Of a stretch of 64,000 nt of DNA, positions 8,694 through 17,574 are shown piece after piece. Under the pieces are notes generated by a model. It saw nothing but the letters and a program-made list of their open reading frames with translations. It was not told the DNA's origin and ran no database searches. This DNA comes from Candidatus Fukatsuia endosymbiont of Tuberolachnus salignus. Its GTDB lineage: Bacteria; Pseudomonadota; Gammaproteobacteria; Enterobacterales; Enterobacteriaceae. The stretch is from NCBI RefSeq assembly GCF_964030845.1, contig NZ_OZ034983.1, forward strand, positions 620,001 through 684,000, read 5' to 3'. Made by a program: the position numbers and the translations under genes. The first letter of the stretch is position 1. The number at the start of each line of letters is the position of its first letter.

Positions 8694-9610
8694 CGTGCCA
8701 CTCCAGTGTGATCTCTGGGATCGAGGGTGTCACGTAAACCATCGCCGATAAAGTTAAAACAAAACAGCGTCACTATCAAAAAAGCGGCTGGGAACAGCAG
8801 TAACCACGGTGCTACTTCAATTGCACTCACGCCATCACTTAACAATGCCCCCCAACTCGTCAAAGGTTCCTGAGTGCCCAAACCGAGAAAACTTAGAAAA
8901 GATTCAAACAGGATCATTCCTGGCACCAGTAATGAAGCGTAGACCACCACCAAACCCAGTAGATTTGGCACAATGTGACGTAATATGATACGGCGTGTGG
9001 AAACACCGCCGATCACTGCCGCTTCGATGAATGATTTACGTTTCAGACTTAATGTTTGACCTCGTACAATACGCGCCATATCGAGCCAGGAAACCATGCC
9101 GATAGCGACAAAAGTAAGCAAAATATTCTGACCAAAAAAAGTCACTAACAAGATCACGAAAAATACAAACGGAAAGGAATTAAGAATTTCCAGTAGGCGC
9201 ATCATCAATGAATCTATTTTCCCACCTAGATAACCAGAAAGTGAGCCATATAAGGTGCCGACGATCACGGCGATCACCGCAGAGGCCAGCCCAACCAATA
9301 ACGAGATACGACCACCTATAGCCATGCGTACTAGCAAATCCCGTCCAGACAAATCAGTACCGAAATAATGACCGTTATCAAAATTCGGTGCTGTGGCGAT
9401 GCTATCCCAATCAATATCGTCATAGGTAAACTGAGCAAACAGTGGCACCAGGATAACAAAAAAAGTAACTAACATGAGAACAGACAAACTGACCATTGTG
9501 GCACGATTATGTAGAAAACGACGGCGAGCATCCTGCCACAGACTGCGTCCGACCACATTAGGGCTGTCATTAAAAATATCCAGCGTGGTAATATTTTTTT
9601 TACTTAACAT
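8690..9610 (-). CDS. oppC: Oligopeptide ABC transporter permease OppC
   Basis: Inner-membrane permease of 306 residues (E. coli 302) with six hydrophobic segments and the N-terminal GRSLWQDARRRFLHNRA signature. The EAA loop that contacts the ATPases reads EAAVIGGVSTRRIILRHIVPN. It lies 41 bases after oppB and overlaps oppD. Together with OppB it forms the channel for peptides and recycled murein peptides. Confidence 0.95.
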   Translation of the reverse strand: MLSKKNITTLDIFNDSPNVVGRSLWQDARRRFLHNRATMVSLSVLMLVTFFVILVPLFAQFTYDDIDWDSIATAPNFDNGHYFGTDLSGRDLLVRMAIGGRISLLVGLASAVIAVIVGTLYGSLSGYLGGKIDSLMMRLLEILNSFPFVFFVILLVTFFGQNILLTFVAIGMVSWLDMARIVRGQTLSLKRKSFIEAAVIGGVSTRRIILRHIVPNLLGLVVVYASLLVPGMILFESFLSFLGLGTQEPLTSWGALLSDGVSAIEVAPWLLLFPAAFLIVTLFCFNFIGDGLRDTLDPRDHTGVAR

Positions 9611-9651
9611 CGGTGCCCTATATTTTAATAAATTGTTTGCGAAACCGTAGA

Positions 9652-10572
9652 TTAATAACGGATTTTTGGATCGATAGCAGCATATAACACATCAACAATC
9701 GCATTAAATAAAATAGTTAAGCTTCCTAGTAAAATCGTCAAGCTAAGAACTAATGAATAATCACGGTTTAATGCACCGTTGACAAACAACTGCCCAATAC
9801 CCGGCAAACCAAAAATGGTCTCAATTACCATCGAACCGGTAATAATACCAACAAAAGCCGGTGCCATATACGAAAGTACTGGCAACAAAGCTGGTTTCAA
9901 CGCATGGCGTAACACAATAATACGTAATGGTATGCCTTTAGCCCGCGCAGTACGAATAAAATTTGCATGTAACACTTCAATCATCGAACCACGGGTAATA
10001 CGTGCAATACTCGCAATATAAGAAAGAGATAACGCAACCATAGGCAAAATAATAAATTGTGGTGAGCCACCATTCCAACCACCCGCAGGTAGCCATTGCA
10101 ATATAATAGCAAACACCAAGACCAATAATGGAGCAACCACAAAACTTGGGATAACTACACCCGTCATGGCTAATCCCATGACGGTATAATCCCATACTGT
10201 ATTTTGCTTAAGAGCAGCAACTACACCTGCACTAATGCCACAAATTACCGCGAATAAAAATGCCACGCCTCCGAGTTTTGCCGATACTGGAAAAGAAGAA
10301 ACGACTAAAGTATTGACCGTATAATCTTTGTATTTAAACGAAGGGCCTAAATCACCTTGTGCTAATTGAAGTAAATAACTGAAATATTGCTTATAAATGG
10401 GATCATTGAAATGATATTTTGCTTCGATGTTGGCCATCACTTCTGGAGGAAGATGACGTTCATCGGTAAAAGGACTACCAGGAGCAAATCGCATCAGAAA
10501 AAATGAAAAGGTAATCAAAATAAAAAGTGTCGGAATTGTTTCCAAAATGCGGCGAAGAATAAACCGTAACAT
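9652..10572 (-). CDS. oppB: Oligopeptide ABC transporter permease OppB
   Basis: Second permease, 306 residues, identical in length to E. coli OppB, beginning MLRFILRRILETIPTLFILI. The EAA-type loop reads RTARAKGIPLRIIVLRHALKP. It is the first gene of the operon here: the region upstream (10573-11306) has no oppA reading frame on either strand. The transporter must therefore use a binding protein encoded elsewhere (for example an MppA- or unlinked OppA-type protein) or be inactive. Confidence 0.95.
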   Translation of the reverse strand: MLRFILRRILETIPTLFILITFSFFLMRFAPGSPFTDERHLPPEVMANIEAKYHFNDPIYKQYFSYLLQLAQGDLGPSFKYKDYTVNTLVVSSFPVSAKLGGVAFLFAVICGISAGVVAALKQNTVWDYTVMGLAMTGVVIPSFVVAPLLVLVFAIILQWLPAGGWNGGSPQFIILPMVALSLSYIASIARITRGSMIEVLHANFIRTARAKGIPLRIIVLRHALKPALLPVLSYMAPAFVGIITGSMVIETIFGLPGIGQLFVNGALNRDYSLVLSLTILLGSLTILFNAIVDVLYAAIDPKIRY

Positions 10573-10742
10573 AGCAAGTACCTGTGTTTGCCGTTTTGAC
10601 TAGCACTTTATATTACCAGTTGCAGTGAAGCACTCGCCACTTTATTAACATGTCTTATCTATTCACTGTTTAGTAAGTATCTTAAAGGTGCTTTGGAGCT
10701 CTACTTTTTGGTTGTAAAATTTGTCGGTAGTCTAACAAAGAA

Positions 10743-10787
10743 TTTTCATTGATAAAAATTATATTAATGAAAATGATTATCAATGAA
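10743..10787. promoter_or_regulatory. Inverted repeat overlapping a possible Fur box
   Basis: Twelve-base arms TTTCATTGATAA and TTATCAATGAAA flank an AT-rich centre. The right half (10769-10787) matches the 19-base Fur consensus at about 13 positions by eye. It lies about 200 bases upstream of oppB and 520 upstream of hns, neither a classic Fur target, so it could also be a relic of a lost iron-regulated gene or a plain hairpin. Confidence 0.3.
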
Positions 10788-10934
10788 ACACATACTCAGT
10801 AACCTATTAGTGAAACAATATTGAGACGCTATTTACAATAGACTGATAAATATAGGGAGATAAAGCATTTCGTTAGCAAACAATAAAAAAAGTGAAGTAA
10901 CTGCTACTTTTATTGTCGGCTGAAGCATAATGGT

Positions 10935-10955
10935 CAGGGAAAAGAATTTTCCCTG
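10935..10955. terminator. Hairpin, possible remnant terminator
   Basis: CAGGGAAAA-GAA-TTTTCCCTG-type stem with almost no loop and no clear T-run on either strand. It may be the surviving terminator of a deleted gene (oppA would lie here), but that is inference. Confidence 0.3.
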
Positions 10956-11306
10956 AGCAATAAGCAAACAGGGCGATTATTTTTCTTTGAACATTATTTT
11001 TATCTTTTGTCATACTGTTACAATTTCCTCACTTCTAATATCTACCACGAACAGGTAACTTAATGACAAATCATGTTTTTATATAGTATCAGTTTGTAAC
11101 AATTTTATGGTTTTTCCTGGTGTTTTCGCTTGATAATGAAAAAATAATAGTAAATACTCCGGGTTTATTAGTAACGAGCAAAAATATTGCACTTTAAAAG
11201 TATCATTTTTATCGTGCTAATCAAATTGCCTATTGCAGAAAATAACGTAGCATTCTATTATTATCTGCATGCCCCCACTATGATTATTAATTTGAGACTA
11301 GGACTA

Positions 11307-11717
11307 ATGAGCGAATTATTAAAAACACTTAACAACGTACGTACCCTGCGTGCTCAAGCGCGTGAATGCAGTCTTGAAACATTGGAAGAAATCTTCGAGA
11401 AATTAAGTGCTATAGTTGAAGACCGCTGTAAAGAAGCAGAGGAAGAGAGGGAAAAATCTGAAGAACGTGCACATAAAAAGCTTGAATATCTCAAAATGTT
11501 AGCTGCCGATGGCATTGAACCTGCTGAATTGCTGCAAGGCACTGCGTCGTCCAAAGATACAAATAAAAAACAGCGTGTACCACGTCCACCTAAATATAAA
11601 TATACTGATGAAAAAACTGGCGAAAGTAAAACCTGGACAGGTCAGGGACGTACTCCTGCAGGGATTAAAGAGGGGCTAGAACAAGGCAAGTCGCTGGAAG
11701 ACTATCAGATCAAATAA
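11307..11717 (+). CDS. hns: Nucleoid-associated silencer H-NS
   Basis: Binds AT-rich DNA and silences horizontally acquired genes; relevant here because most of the polysaccharide locus is AT-rich. The ATG at 11307 gives 136 residues, MSELLKTLNNVRTLRAQARE, as in E. coli (137); the open frame extends upstream but without homology. Residues 1-65 form the coiled-coil oligomerisation domain and 90-136 the DNA-binding domain with the hook motif WTGQGRTPA. AGGA lies four bases upstream of ATG. Its order relative to rssB matches E. coli, with ugd in the place of galU. Confidence 0.96.
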   Translation: MSELLKTLNNVRTLRAQARECSLETLEEIFEKLSAIVEDRCKEAEEEREKSEERAHKKLEYLKMLAADGIEPAELLQGTASSKDTNKKQRVPRPPKYKYTDEKTGESKTWTGQGRTPAGIKEGLEQGKSLEDYQIK

Positions 11718-11750
11718 TATTATGTTGTCTGTTTTTACGCGATAAAAAAT

Positions 11751-11778
11751 ACCCTCCTCAATCGGGAGGGTTTTTTTT
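11751..11778. terminator. Rho-independent terminator between hns and ugd
   Basis: ACCCTCC - loop TCAATCG - GGAGGGT followed by eight T. A-rich sequence on the left side (GATAAAAAATA) means it can also serve the convergent ugd transcript. Confidence 0.9.
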
Positions 11779-11828
11779 ATCGCGTTCCGAGTATTTTGTC
11801 GTTTAATCAATTTCATCTAAATTGGATT

Positions 11829-13175
11829 TTATTTCATTAGCGGCTTAACTGATGCGCCTCTACCAATGGCATAATAAATAAACTCTTGGCTATGTAGTCG
11901 TTCTGGATCGTATAAATTACGGCCGTCAAAAATAACGGGTTGCCGTAATTTATTTTTTATCATGCCAAAATCGGGTGCTCGGAAATTCTGCCATTCAGTA
12001 CAAATAATCAGTGCCTCAGCTCCCTGTAAGGCAGCTTCCTTAGTCTTCATCAATTGGAGATCTTTACGCTTCCCATAAATACGTGCGGCTTCATTCATTG
12101 CCTCAGGATCATAAGCGTGAATAATAGCACCGGCTTTCCATAGGGTTTCCATCACGATACGGCTAGGTGCTTCACGCATGTCATCCGTATTAGGTTTGAA
12201 AGCGAGTCCCCAAAGTGCAAATATTTTGTTTGTCAATGGGTGACCAAAATGCTGAAAAATAAATTGCGTCAATTTATATTTCTGCTGGTTATTAACGGCT
12301 TGAACAGCCTGTAACAATTTAGGTTGATAAGCATTATTTTCAGCTGTTCGAATCAATGCCTGGACATCTTTGGGAAAACAGGAACCACCATAACCACAAC
12401 CAGAATAGATAAAGTGATGACCGATGCGTGAGTCTGAACCAATCCCTTGACGCACTTTTTCAATATCAGCACCGAATAACTCAGCCAGGTTAGCCATTTC
12501 ATTCATAAAACTAATTTTAGTGGCCAGCATACAGTTAGCCGCATATTTAGTCAGCTCAGCACTACGTATATCCATCAATATCATGCGATCATGATTGCGA
12601 TTAAAGGGCTCATACAATTCACGGATTAACTCAAGCACTTCCTTATTATCACTGCCAATAACAATGCGTTCTGGGCGCCGACAGTCAGCAACTGCTGCCC
12701 CTTCTTTTAAAAATTCGGGGTTGGATACTACGTCGAAAGAAATCTTTTGACCACGTTGCTGTAAAATCGTCTCTATTACAGTACGGACTTTATCTGCCGT
12801 ACCTACCGGAACTGTTGATTTATCAATGACAACTTTGCGATCATTCATGTGGTTAGCGATGGTTTCAGCCACTTGCATAACATATTGCAGATCGGCAGTG
12901 CCATTTTCATTAGGAGGTGTACCGACAGCAATGAACTGGATAATACCATGTGCAACACCGGCTGCTTCATCGGTAGAAAAACACAATCTACCCGCAGCAA
13001 CGTTATTTTGTACTAAAGGAGCCAACGCTGGTTCATAAATATCAATCTGACCTCCTTGCAGCTTTGCTATTTTTTCAGCATCGACATCGATACAGAATAC
13101 ATCATGTCCTACTTCTGCTAATACTGCTGCCTGAACCAATCCCACATAACCAACGCCAAAAACTGTTACTTTCAT
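11829..13175 (-). CDS. ugd: UDP-glucose 6-dehydrogenase
   Basis: Oxidises UDP-glucose to UDP-glucuronate with two NAD, feeding surface polysaccharide and L-Ara4N lipid A modification. It has 448 residues, the longer Ugd type rather than the 388-residue E. coli form. The Rossmann motif GVGYVGLVQAAVLAEVGH is at residues 7-24, the catalytic Cys lies in GGSCFPKDVQAL near residue 262, and the C-terminal UDP-binding domain has FALWGLAFKPNTDDMREAPS. In E. coli galU occupies this slot; galU, which supplies UDP-glucose, is not in the window. Confidence 0.95.
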   Translation of the reverse strand: MKVTVFGVGYVGLVQAAVLAEVGHDVFCIDVDAEKIAKLQGGQIDIYEPALAPLVQNNVAAGRLCFSTDEAAGVAHGIIQFIAVGTPPNENGTADLQYVMQVAETIANHMNDRKVVIDKSTVPVGTADKVRTVIETILQQRGQKISFDVVSNPEFLKEGAAVADCRRPERIVIGSDNKEVLELIRELYEPFNRNHDRMILMDIRSAELTKYAANCMLATKISFMNEMANLAELFGADIEKVRQGIGSDSRIGHHFIYSGCGYGGSCFPKDVQALIRTAENNAYQPKLLQAVQAVNNQQKYKLTQFIFQHFGHPLTNKIFALWGLAFKPNTDDMREAPSRIVMETLWKAGAIIHAYDPEAMNEAARIYGKRKDLQLMKTKEAALQGAEALIICTEWQNFRAPDFGMIKNKLRQPVIFDGRNLYDPERLHSQEFIYYAIGRGASVKPLMK

Positions 13176-13376
13176 GGTTTCTGTCCTAAATAGTAAAATC
13201 CACGGCTATCATAGCGCCATAAAGCGGCGAGACTATATCAGTTAGCCTTTAAAGTACATAGAGTTGCTATCGACTGGGTCGTGCCCGCTCGTCAGTGGCG
13301 GATATTATTTTTGCCGTTATAACGTTGTGGAAAGAGAATTGCAAAGAAGCGCTACACTTTTCAGGAAGGGTTATTT

Positions 13377-14390
13377 TCAGAGTGTGGAAAGCGTCAACCG
13401 CAAACCACTGCCACCACCCCGTACCTGACACTCCCAAGATGCACAATCTTGGCTAATCTGCTTCAGGTAGGCTGTATTTAAGGTACCTAGTGGCATTCCA
13501 TTGTCCAGCTGAATTTTGTTTTTTCCGATATTGATACTGGCCTGTAAACCGGCAGAAATCAGGCTAAGATTTTTGTATTCAGAATGATAATATCCGAGTA
13601 ACAAGGGGAACTGGCCATCAAGATGTGTGCGGCGTAACAATTGATTCAGCTGTTGCAGCAATGCCGTCATTTGTGGCAAACGTCGTTTTTGTTGTGCTAA
13701 ATGCTCCTGTAAAACACCGTTAAATAATACACGTAACAACAGGGCGGCTAATACACCGTTATTACCGGCTTTGGTAATATCCAGGCAATAAAATGCTAAT
13801 TCGTTATTAGATAATGCAGCGATATCAAGTACCAAACCCGGCTGCTCCACGGCAGTCAATTGTCGATAACGGATTTTGCATTGAGCCATTGTTTGTTGCA
13901 GTGGTGGCTGGAGTTGAAGCAATAATTGAGCCGCTTTTTGAGGATCTTTACGTAATTCGTCCCAGTCCTGATCAAGTTCCCTTCTTTCAAGGGCTGGGGA
14001 AGTAAACAAGTCAGAATAAAGGCAGGCTAATACTGCTTCACGTAAACGTGCAAGATCTACTATAGGTTTTAGCAGTACATCCTTGACTCCCAGGCGTAAT
14101 ACCTGAGCGATATCTGTCATTTTATCCGTTGCAGAAATAATCAACACCGGAATTTTTATCCCCTGTGCTAACAGACATTCGACAAATTCAATCCCACCCA
14201 TCTCTGACATAGTCAGATCACAAAGGATCAGATCTAGGGCATGCTCGTCGAGTACTCTCAATGCTTCCCGCCCATTAACCGCCTGATATATAGAAGCACC
14301 AAGTGAGCTTAAATAACCAGCCAATACTGAGCGAAAAACAATTTCGTCCTCCACGATTAAAATTTTTTTATTTATTAATGGCTTTTCCAC
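13377..14390 (-). CDS. rssB: RpoS-proteolysis adaptor/response regulator RssB
   Basis: Delivers sigma-S to ClpXP for degradation. At 337 residues it equals E. coli RssB. Residues 9-125 form a receiver domain with phospho-acceptor Asp58 (LILCDLTM), the acidic pair DE near 15-16, and Lys in LLKPIVDL. Residues 140-337 are the degenerate PP2C-like effector domain. RBS-like AGAGAGG precedes the ATG. It faces away from hns across ugd, like the hns-galU-rssB block of E. coli. Confidence 0.93.
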   Translation of the reverse strand: MEKPLINKKILIVEDEIVFRSVLAGYLSSLGASIYQAVNGREALRVLDEHALDLILCDLTMSEMGGIEFVECLLAQGIKIPVLIISATDKMTDIAQVLRLGVKDVLLKPIVDLARLREAVLACLYSDLFTSPALERRELDQDWDELRKDPQKAAQLLLQLQPPLQQTMAQCKIRYRQLTAVEQPGLVLDIAALSNNELAFYCLDITKAGNNGVLAALLLRVLFNGVLQEHLAQQKRRLPQMTALLQQLNQLLRRTHLDGQFPLLLGYYHSEYKNLSLISAGLQASINIGKNKIQLDNGMPLGTLNTAYLKQISQDCASWECQVRGGGSGLRLTLSTL

Positions 14391-14816
14391 GGATAGCCTC
14401 TCTTACCCTGCTTACTGTAAATAGTGGCTCAAAATGAGCACTTGTGCTTGCCACAATGTGGCATGACCCCAGTTTTTTTCTCACATTGCGATCTTCTTTG
14501 CATTTTTTATAAGAAGTAATTATCACTCTTATTTTATCAATTCAGCATGTTATACCGATGGTTTGATTAGATTTTGGTGATTAAATAATAATCCTTGGTA
14601 AATACCTTGGATGAAGTAGTAACCATGTTAAAACATTTTTAGTAAACAGCTATTCTATTAATTGACAATCTTTAATTTTAGGTAAATAAATCCGATACAA
14701 CCGTAATATCAATTAATTTATAACTGGTTAAAAAATGGAATACACTCTCGTACTATGATTTCAAAACAAGGTCCCCTGGCGCACAAAAGTCGTGCAATTG
14801 GTTGTTTTATTAAAAA
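14391..14816. other. Intergenic region, AT-rich
   Basis: About 426 bases between rssB and the LysR gene. I see the rssB promoter side but no coding frame, RNA gene or element that I can name. Confidence 0.5.
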
Positions 14817-15692
14817 CTATAGATTGACATTTTTAACATAATCAATAAGCTTATTTAGCGCACTTGAGGGTGATTTTGACTGGTAAAAATAAAGATTATT
14901 TTCACTGAAAATTTCCTTGGTAAAGGGTACAAAGGTCAGCGTAGCATCCCGATCAAAGTCATCAATAGTAGAATTAGTGATAAATATGTAGTTCCCTTCG
15001 TGCATAAATTCTGAACAACATGCTGTGTTATCGACTTGGGTTATCTTATTATTGGAAACATGATTGGGTACCTGTTCTTTAAGCGATTTGATAAATTTAC
15101 TTTTATATAAAATAGGATTACATAGCCATATATTATCGTGCAGCAAACTCATAACGTCCTTACTTTTATTAATGATATCTTTCTTTGCATAGACACCAAT
15201 AGCAAAACCCTGTACTTCTCTTATTAATGAAAATTTATCACATATTATTTTTTCTGACGTTATAATCAATATGTTACCATCATAATCAGGGAGGTCAGTG
15301 GCATTTTCAACGTTCATTCCAAGGATATTAGGCTCTATATTATTCCTTTTTGCCTCTTTGAATATTGCGCTTAAAATTTTTGATTTTCCCCAGTCATAAT
15401 ATATATTTACCGTGTTGGTAAAATTATCAGTCGCATATTTTTTTGTAATCTCTTTTGCTTCCTGGTACAACCCTTTTAAATCATTGTAGAGAATAGTACC
15501 TTCGTTAGTTAGTCTCATACCAAATTTTTCTCTTATAAATAATTTTTTCCCCATACAGCACTCGAAATCTTTAACACCTTTTGCTACGGGTGGTGTTGTT
15601 CGGTTCATCTCCCTAGCTGCCTGACTTATTGATCCATATTTAGCCACTTTCATAAATGCTTCAAGTTTTATTGAAAAAATTGAGAAAAACAT
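14817..15692 (-). CDS. LysR-family transcriptional regulator
   Basis: A 291-residue regulator. The N-terminal winged helix-turn-helix is clear: FMKVAKYGSISQAAREMNRTTPPVAKGVKDFE (residues about 13-45), then GKKLFIREKFGMRLTNEGTILY. The effector-binding half is poorly conserved and lacks an obvious ligand signature. The gene is very AT-rich, stands alone with over 400 bases of non-coding sequence on one side and 700 on the other, and has no divergent partner to regulate, unlike most LysR genes. Probable acquired gene or survivor of a degraded island. I do not recognise a specific orthologue. Confidence 0.8.
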   Translation of the reverse strand: MFFSIFSIKLEAFMKVAKYGSISQAAREMNRTTPPVAKGVKDFECCMGKKLFIREKFGMRLTNEGTILYNDLKGLYQEAKEITKKYATDNFTNTVNIYYDWGKSKILSAIFKEAKRNNIEPNILGMNVENATDLPDYDGNILIITSEKIICDKFSLIREVQGFAIGVYAKKDIINKSKDVMSLLHDNIWLCNPILYKSKFIKSLKEQVPNHVSNNKITQVDNTACCSEFMHEGNYIFITNSTIDDFDRDATLTFVPFTKEIFSENNLYFYQSKSPSSALNKLIDYVKNVNL

Positions 15693-16418
15693 AATTCACC
15701 AATCCTCTTTTTGTTGTGAAAAATATTTTATGTTTATAGCTTTAACAAAACAGATCATCCACTCCGATTTGTATAATCAAGTAATAAAATCATCCTTTAG
15801 ATTAAAAAATGAAATTTTCGAATTGTGGAATCTCTATTGAAATAAATTTCAATACTGTAAAAAACCACACTATTGTAAAAATAATAAATTTAAATCCTAG
15901 CGTGTTAATCAAAATCTATTAAATTCTCATATAAAGCCACAATGAAACTAATTTTTAACAAATTTATTAATATAATACTATGATTTTTAACAGTTATTTT
16001 TTGGCTGGGATGTGACAATAATCGTTAATTGAAATTACTGTATGATGTGCTAATAAATTTTATTTGGTACTTCTTTAGGGCATAAATTTTTTGTTTTGCA
16101 AAAAATGGTAAAAATTTCAACAAAAAAATTGATGAAATTCGTTATAGAATATCAAAGAGTTAATATAGAAAATTTTATATTACAATCTGTTACCTGGATA
16201 TATTGCAATTTAGTCTGGTTTTTTTTCTTTAAAAATAAATTTCTCTTTTTTTCTCCTGATAAAATCTGTGCAAAATTCATGTAAGCTTTCGAAGCATTAC
16301 AGGCAATTTAATACCATTAAGATTTAAGTTACCTCTCTAGGGAATCTTGCGCGGATAACATTTTGATCAAATATCTGTTAGCATTCGGGCACATTTATAC
16401 TAAAAAACGGCCGCAAGA
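15693..16418. other. Non-coding AT-rich region upstream of xthA
   Basis: About 726 bases, strongly AT-rich. A 62-codon frame at 16096-16284 is low-complexity (Lys, Phe, Ile) and has no homology that I recognise. No RNA gene or repeat from the two families seen elsewhere was found. It probably represents decayed sequence on the upstream side of the LysR gene. Confidence 0.5.
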
Positions 16419-17225
16419 ATGAAATTCGTTTCTTTCAATATTAATGGGTTACGAGCCCGCCCCCATCAACTCGCAGCAATTGTTACACAGCACCAACCTG
16501 ATGTGATTGGCCTACAGGAAACTAAAGTTCATGACGATATGTTTCCCTTGGAGGAGGTTAGCCAACATGGATATCACGTGTTTTATCATGGACAAAAAGG
16601 ACATTACGGCGTTGCACTGTTAACCAGACAGCCGCCGCTAGCTGTACGACGTGGCTTCCCTACCGACGCCGATGATGCGCAACGCCGTATTATTATGGTT
16701 GATTTGCAGACACCAAGAGGCATCTTAACGGTAATTAATGGTTATTTTCCACAGGGAGAAAACCGTGATCACCCTACCAAATTTCCAGCCAAAGAAAAAT
16801 TTTACGGTGATTTACAGAATTATTTGGAACAATATCTTTCTGATGACTCTCAGGTTTTAATTATGGGCGATCTAAATATCAGCCCGACAGAACAGGATAT
16901 TGGTATTGGTGAAGAAAATCGTAAGCGCTGGTTACGTAGCGGAAAATGTGCTTTTTTACCGGAGGAACGTGATTGGTTAGCTCGCTTGCAAAATTGGGGG
17001 TTGATTGACACCTTTCGTACAAAATATCCTGAATGTAACGATAGATTTTCCTGGTTTGATTATCGTTCACGTGGCTTCGATGAAAACCGTGGACTGCGTA
17101 TTGATCTATTATTGGCGAGTCATCCCTTAGCAGAACATTGCATCGCAACGGGTATTGATTATCAGATCAGGGGCATGGAAAAGCCCTCTGATCATGCTCC
17201 CGTATGGTCGGAATTCGCTTTTTGA
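16419..17225 (+). CDS. xthA: Exodeoxyribonuclease III
   Basis: Base-excision repair AP endonuclease and 3'-5' exonuclease, 268 residues as in E. coli. Catalytic motifs are present: NINGLRA (Asn7), IGLQETK (Glu34), GDLNISPTEQDIG (Asp151/Asn153) and SDHAPVW (His259). The gene is complete, with no strong ribosome site. It is followed on the opposite strand by ynjH and topB, all part of one conserved enterobacterial neighbourhood from which gdhA and others were lost. Confidence 0.96.
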   Translation: MKFVSFNINGLRARPHQLAAIVTQHQPDVIGLQETKVHDDMFPLEEVSQHGYHVFYHGQKGHYGVALLTRQPPLAVRRGFPTDADDAQRRIIMVDLQTPRGILTVINGYFPQGENRDHPTKFPAKEKFYGDLQNYLEQYLSDDSQVLIMGDLNISPTEQDIGIGEENRKRWLRSGKCAFLPEERDWLARLQNWGLIDTFRTKYPECNDRFSWFDYRSRGFDENRGLRIDLLLASHPLAEHCIATGIDYQIRGMEKPSDHAPVWSEFAF

Positions 17226-17229
17226 ACAA

Positions 17230-17574
17230 CTAGTGAGTTAGCCGTTGCCAAATGAGTGGATTCGTCCTGACACTATTTTTATCCCGTGTGCACTGTAGTG
17301 ATATACCACCTGGTATTTGTAATATTGCGCCTTCGGTATAACTTTGATTTTGATAGACACAGCAACGAATACAAGGATTACTATTGTTGCTATTAGTTGT
17401 CACCGGGTTTTTCAAAAGTTCGGCAGGCAACGGGACCACGAGGTTAACGTTGTTACCTTCAACCGCAGAAGCTACTGAGGAGAACAACAGAGTGCATACA
17501 ATAAAGCATAACAATGCCACTTTTTTTATCATCAATTTTTTTATTGTGCCTTCTATTGACAATGCTTTCATCAT
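17230..17574 (-). CDS. ynjH: Periplasmic DUF1496 protein YnjH
   Basis: A small exported protein of unknown function. The DUF1496 core is unmistakable: PCIRCCVYQNQSYTEGAIL and LQCTRDKNSVRTNPLIWQRL. A hydrophobic signal sequence ends at VASA (about residue 37). ATG 17574 has a GAGGAAG ribosome site nine bases upstream and immediately follows the topB stop, so it is probably co-transcribed with topB; an alternative ATG at 17532 gives the more usual signal-peptide length. E. coli ynjH lies close to topB too. Confidence 0.85.
   Translation of the reverse strand: MMKALSIEGTIKKLMIKKVALLCFIVCTLLFSSVASAVEGNNVNLVVPLPAELLKNPVTTNSNNSNPCIRCCVYQNQSYTEGAILQIPGGISLQCTRDKNSVRTNPLIWQRLTH

Larger units (their letters stand above)
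10573..11306. other. Intergenic region between oppB and hns
   Basis: About 730 AT-rich bases where oppA would be expected. No coding frame is convincing. It contains an inverted repeat with TTTCATTGATAA/TTATCAATGAAA arms (10743-10787) and a second perfect hairpin CAGGGAAAA/TTTTCCCTG (10935-10955). The rest is the hns leader and promoter region. Confidence 0.6.

Noticed and set aside
16096..16284. 62-codon frame upstream of xthA
   Set aside because: Low-complexity Lys/Phe/Ile translation from AT-rich DNA; no ribosome site.
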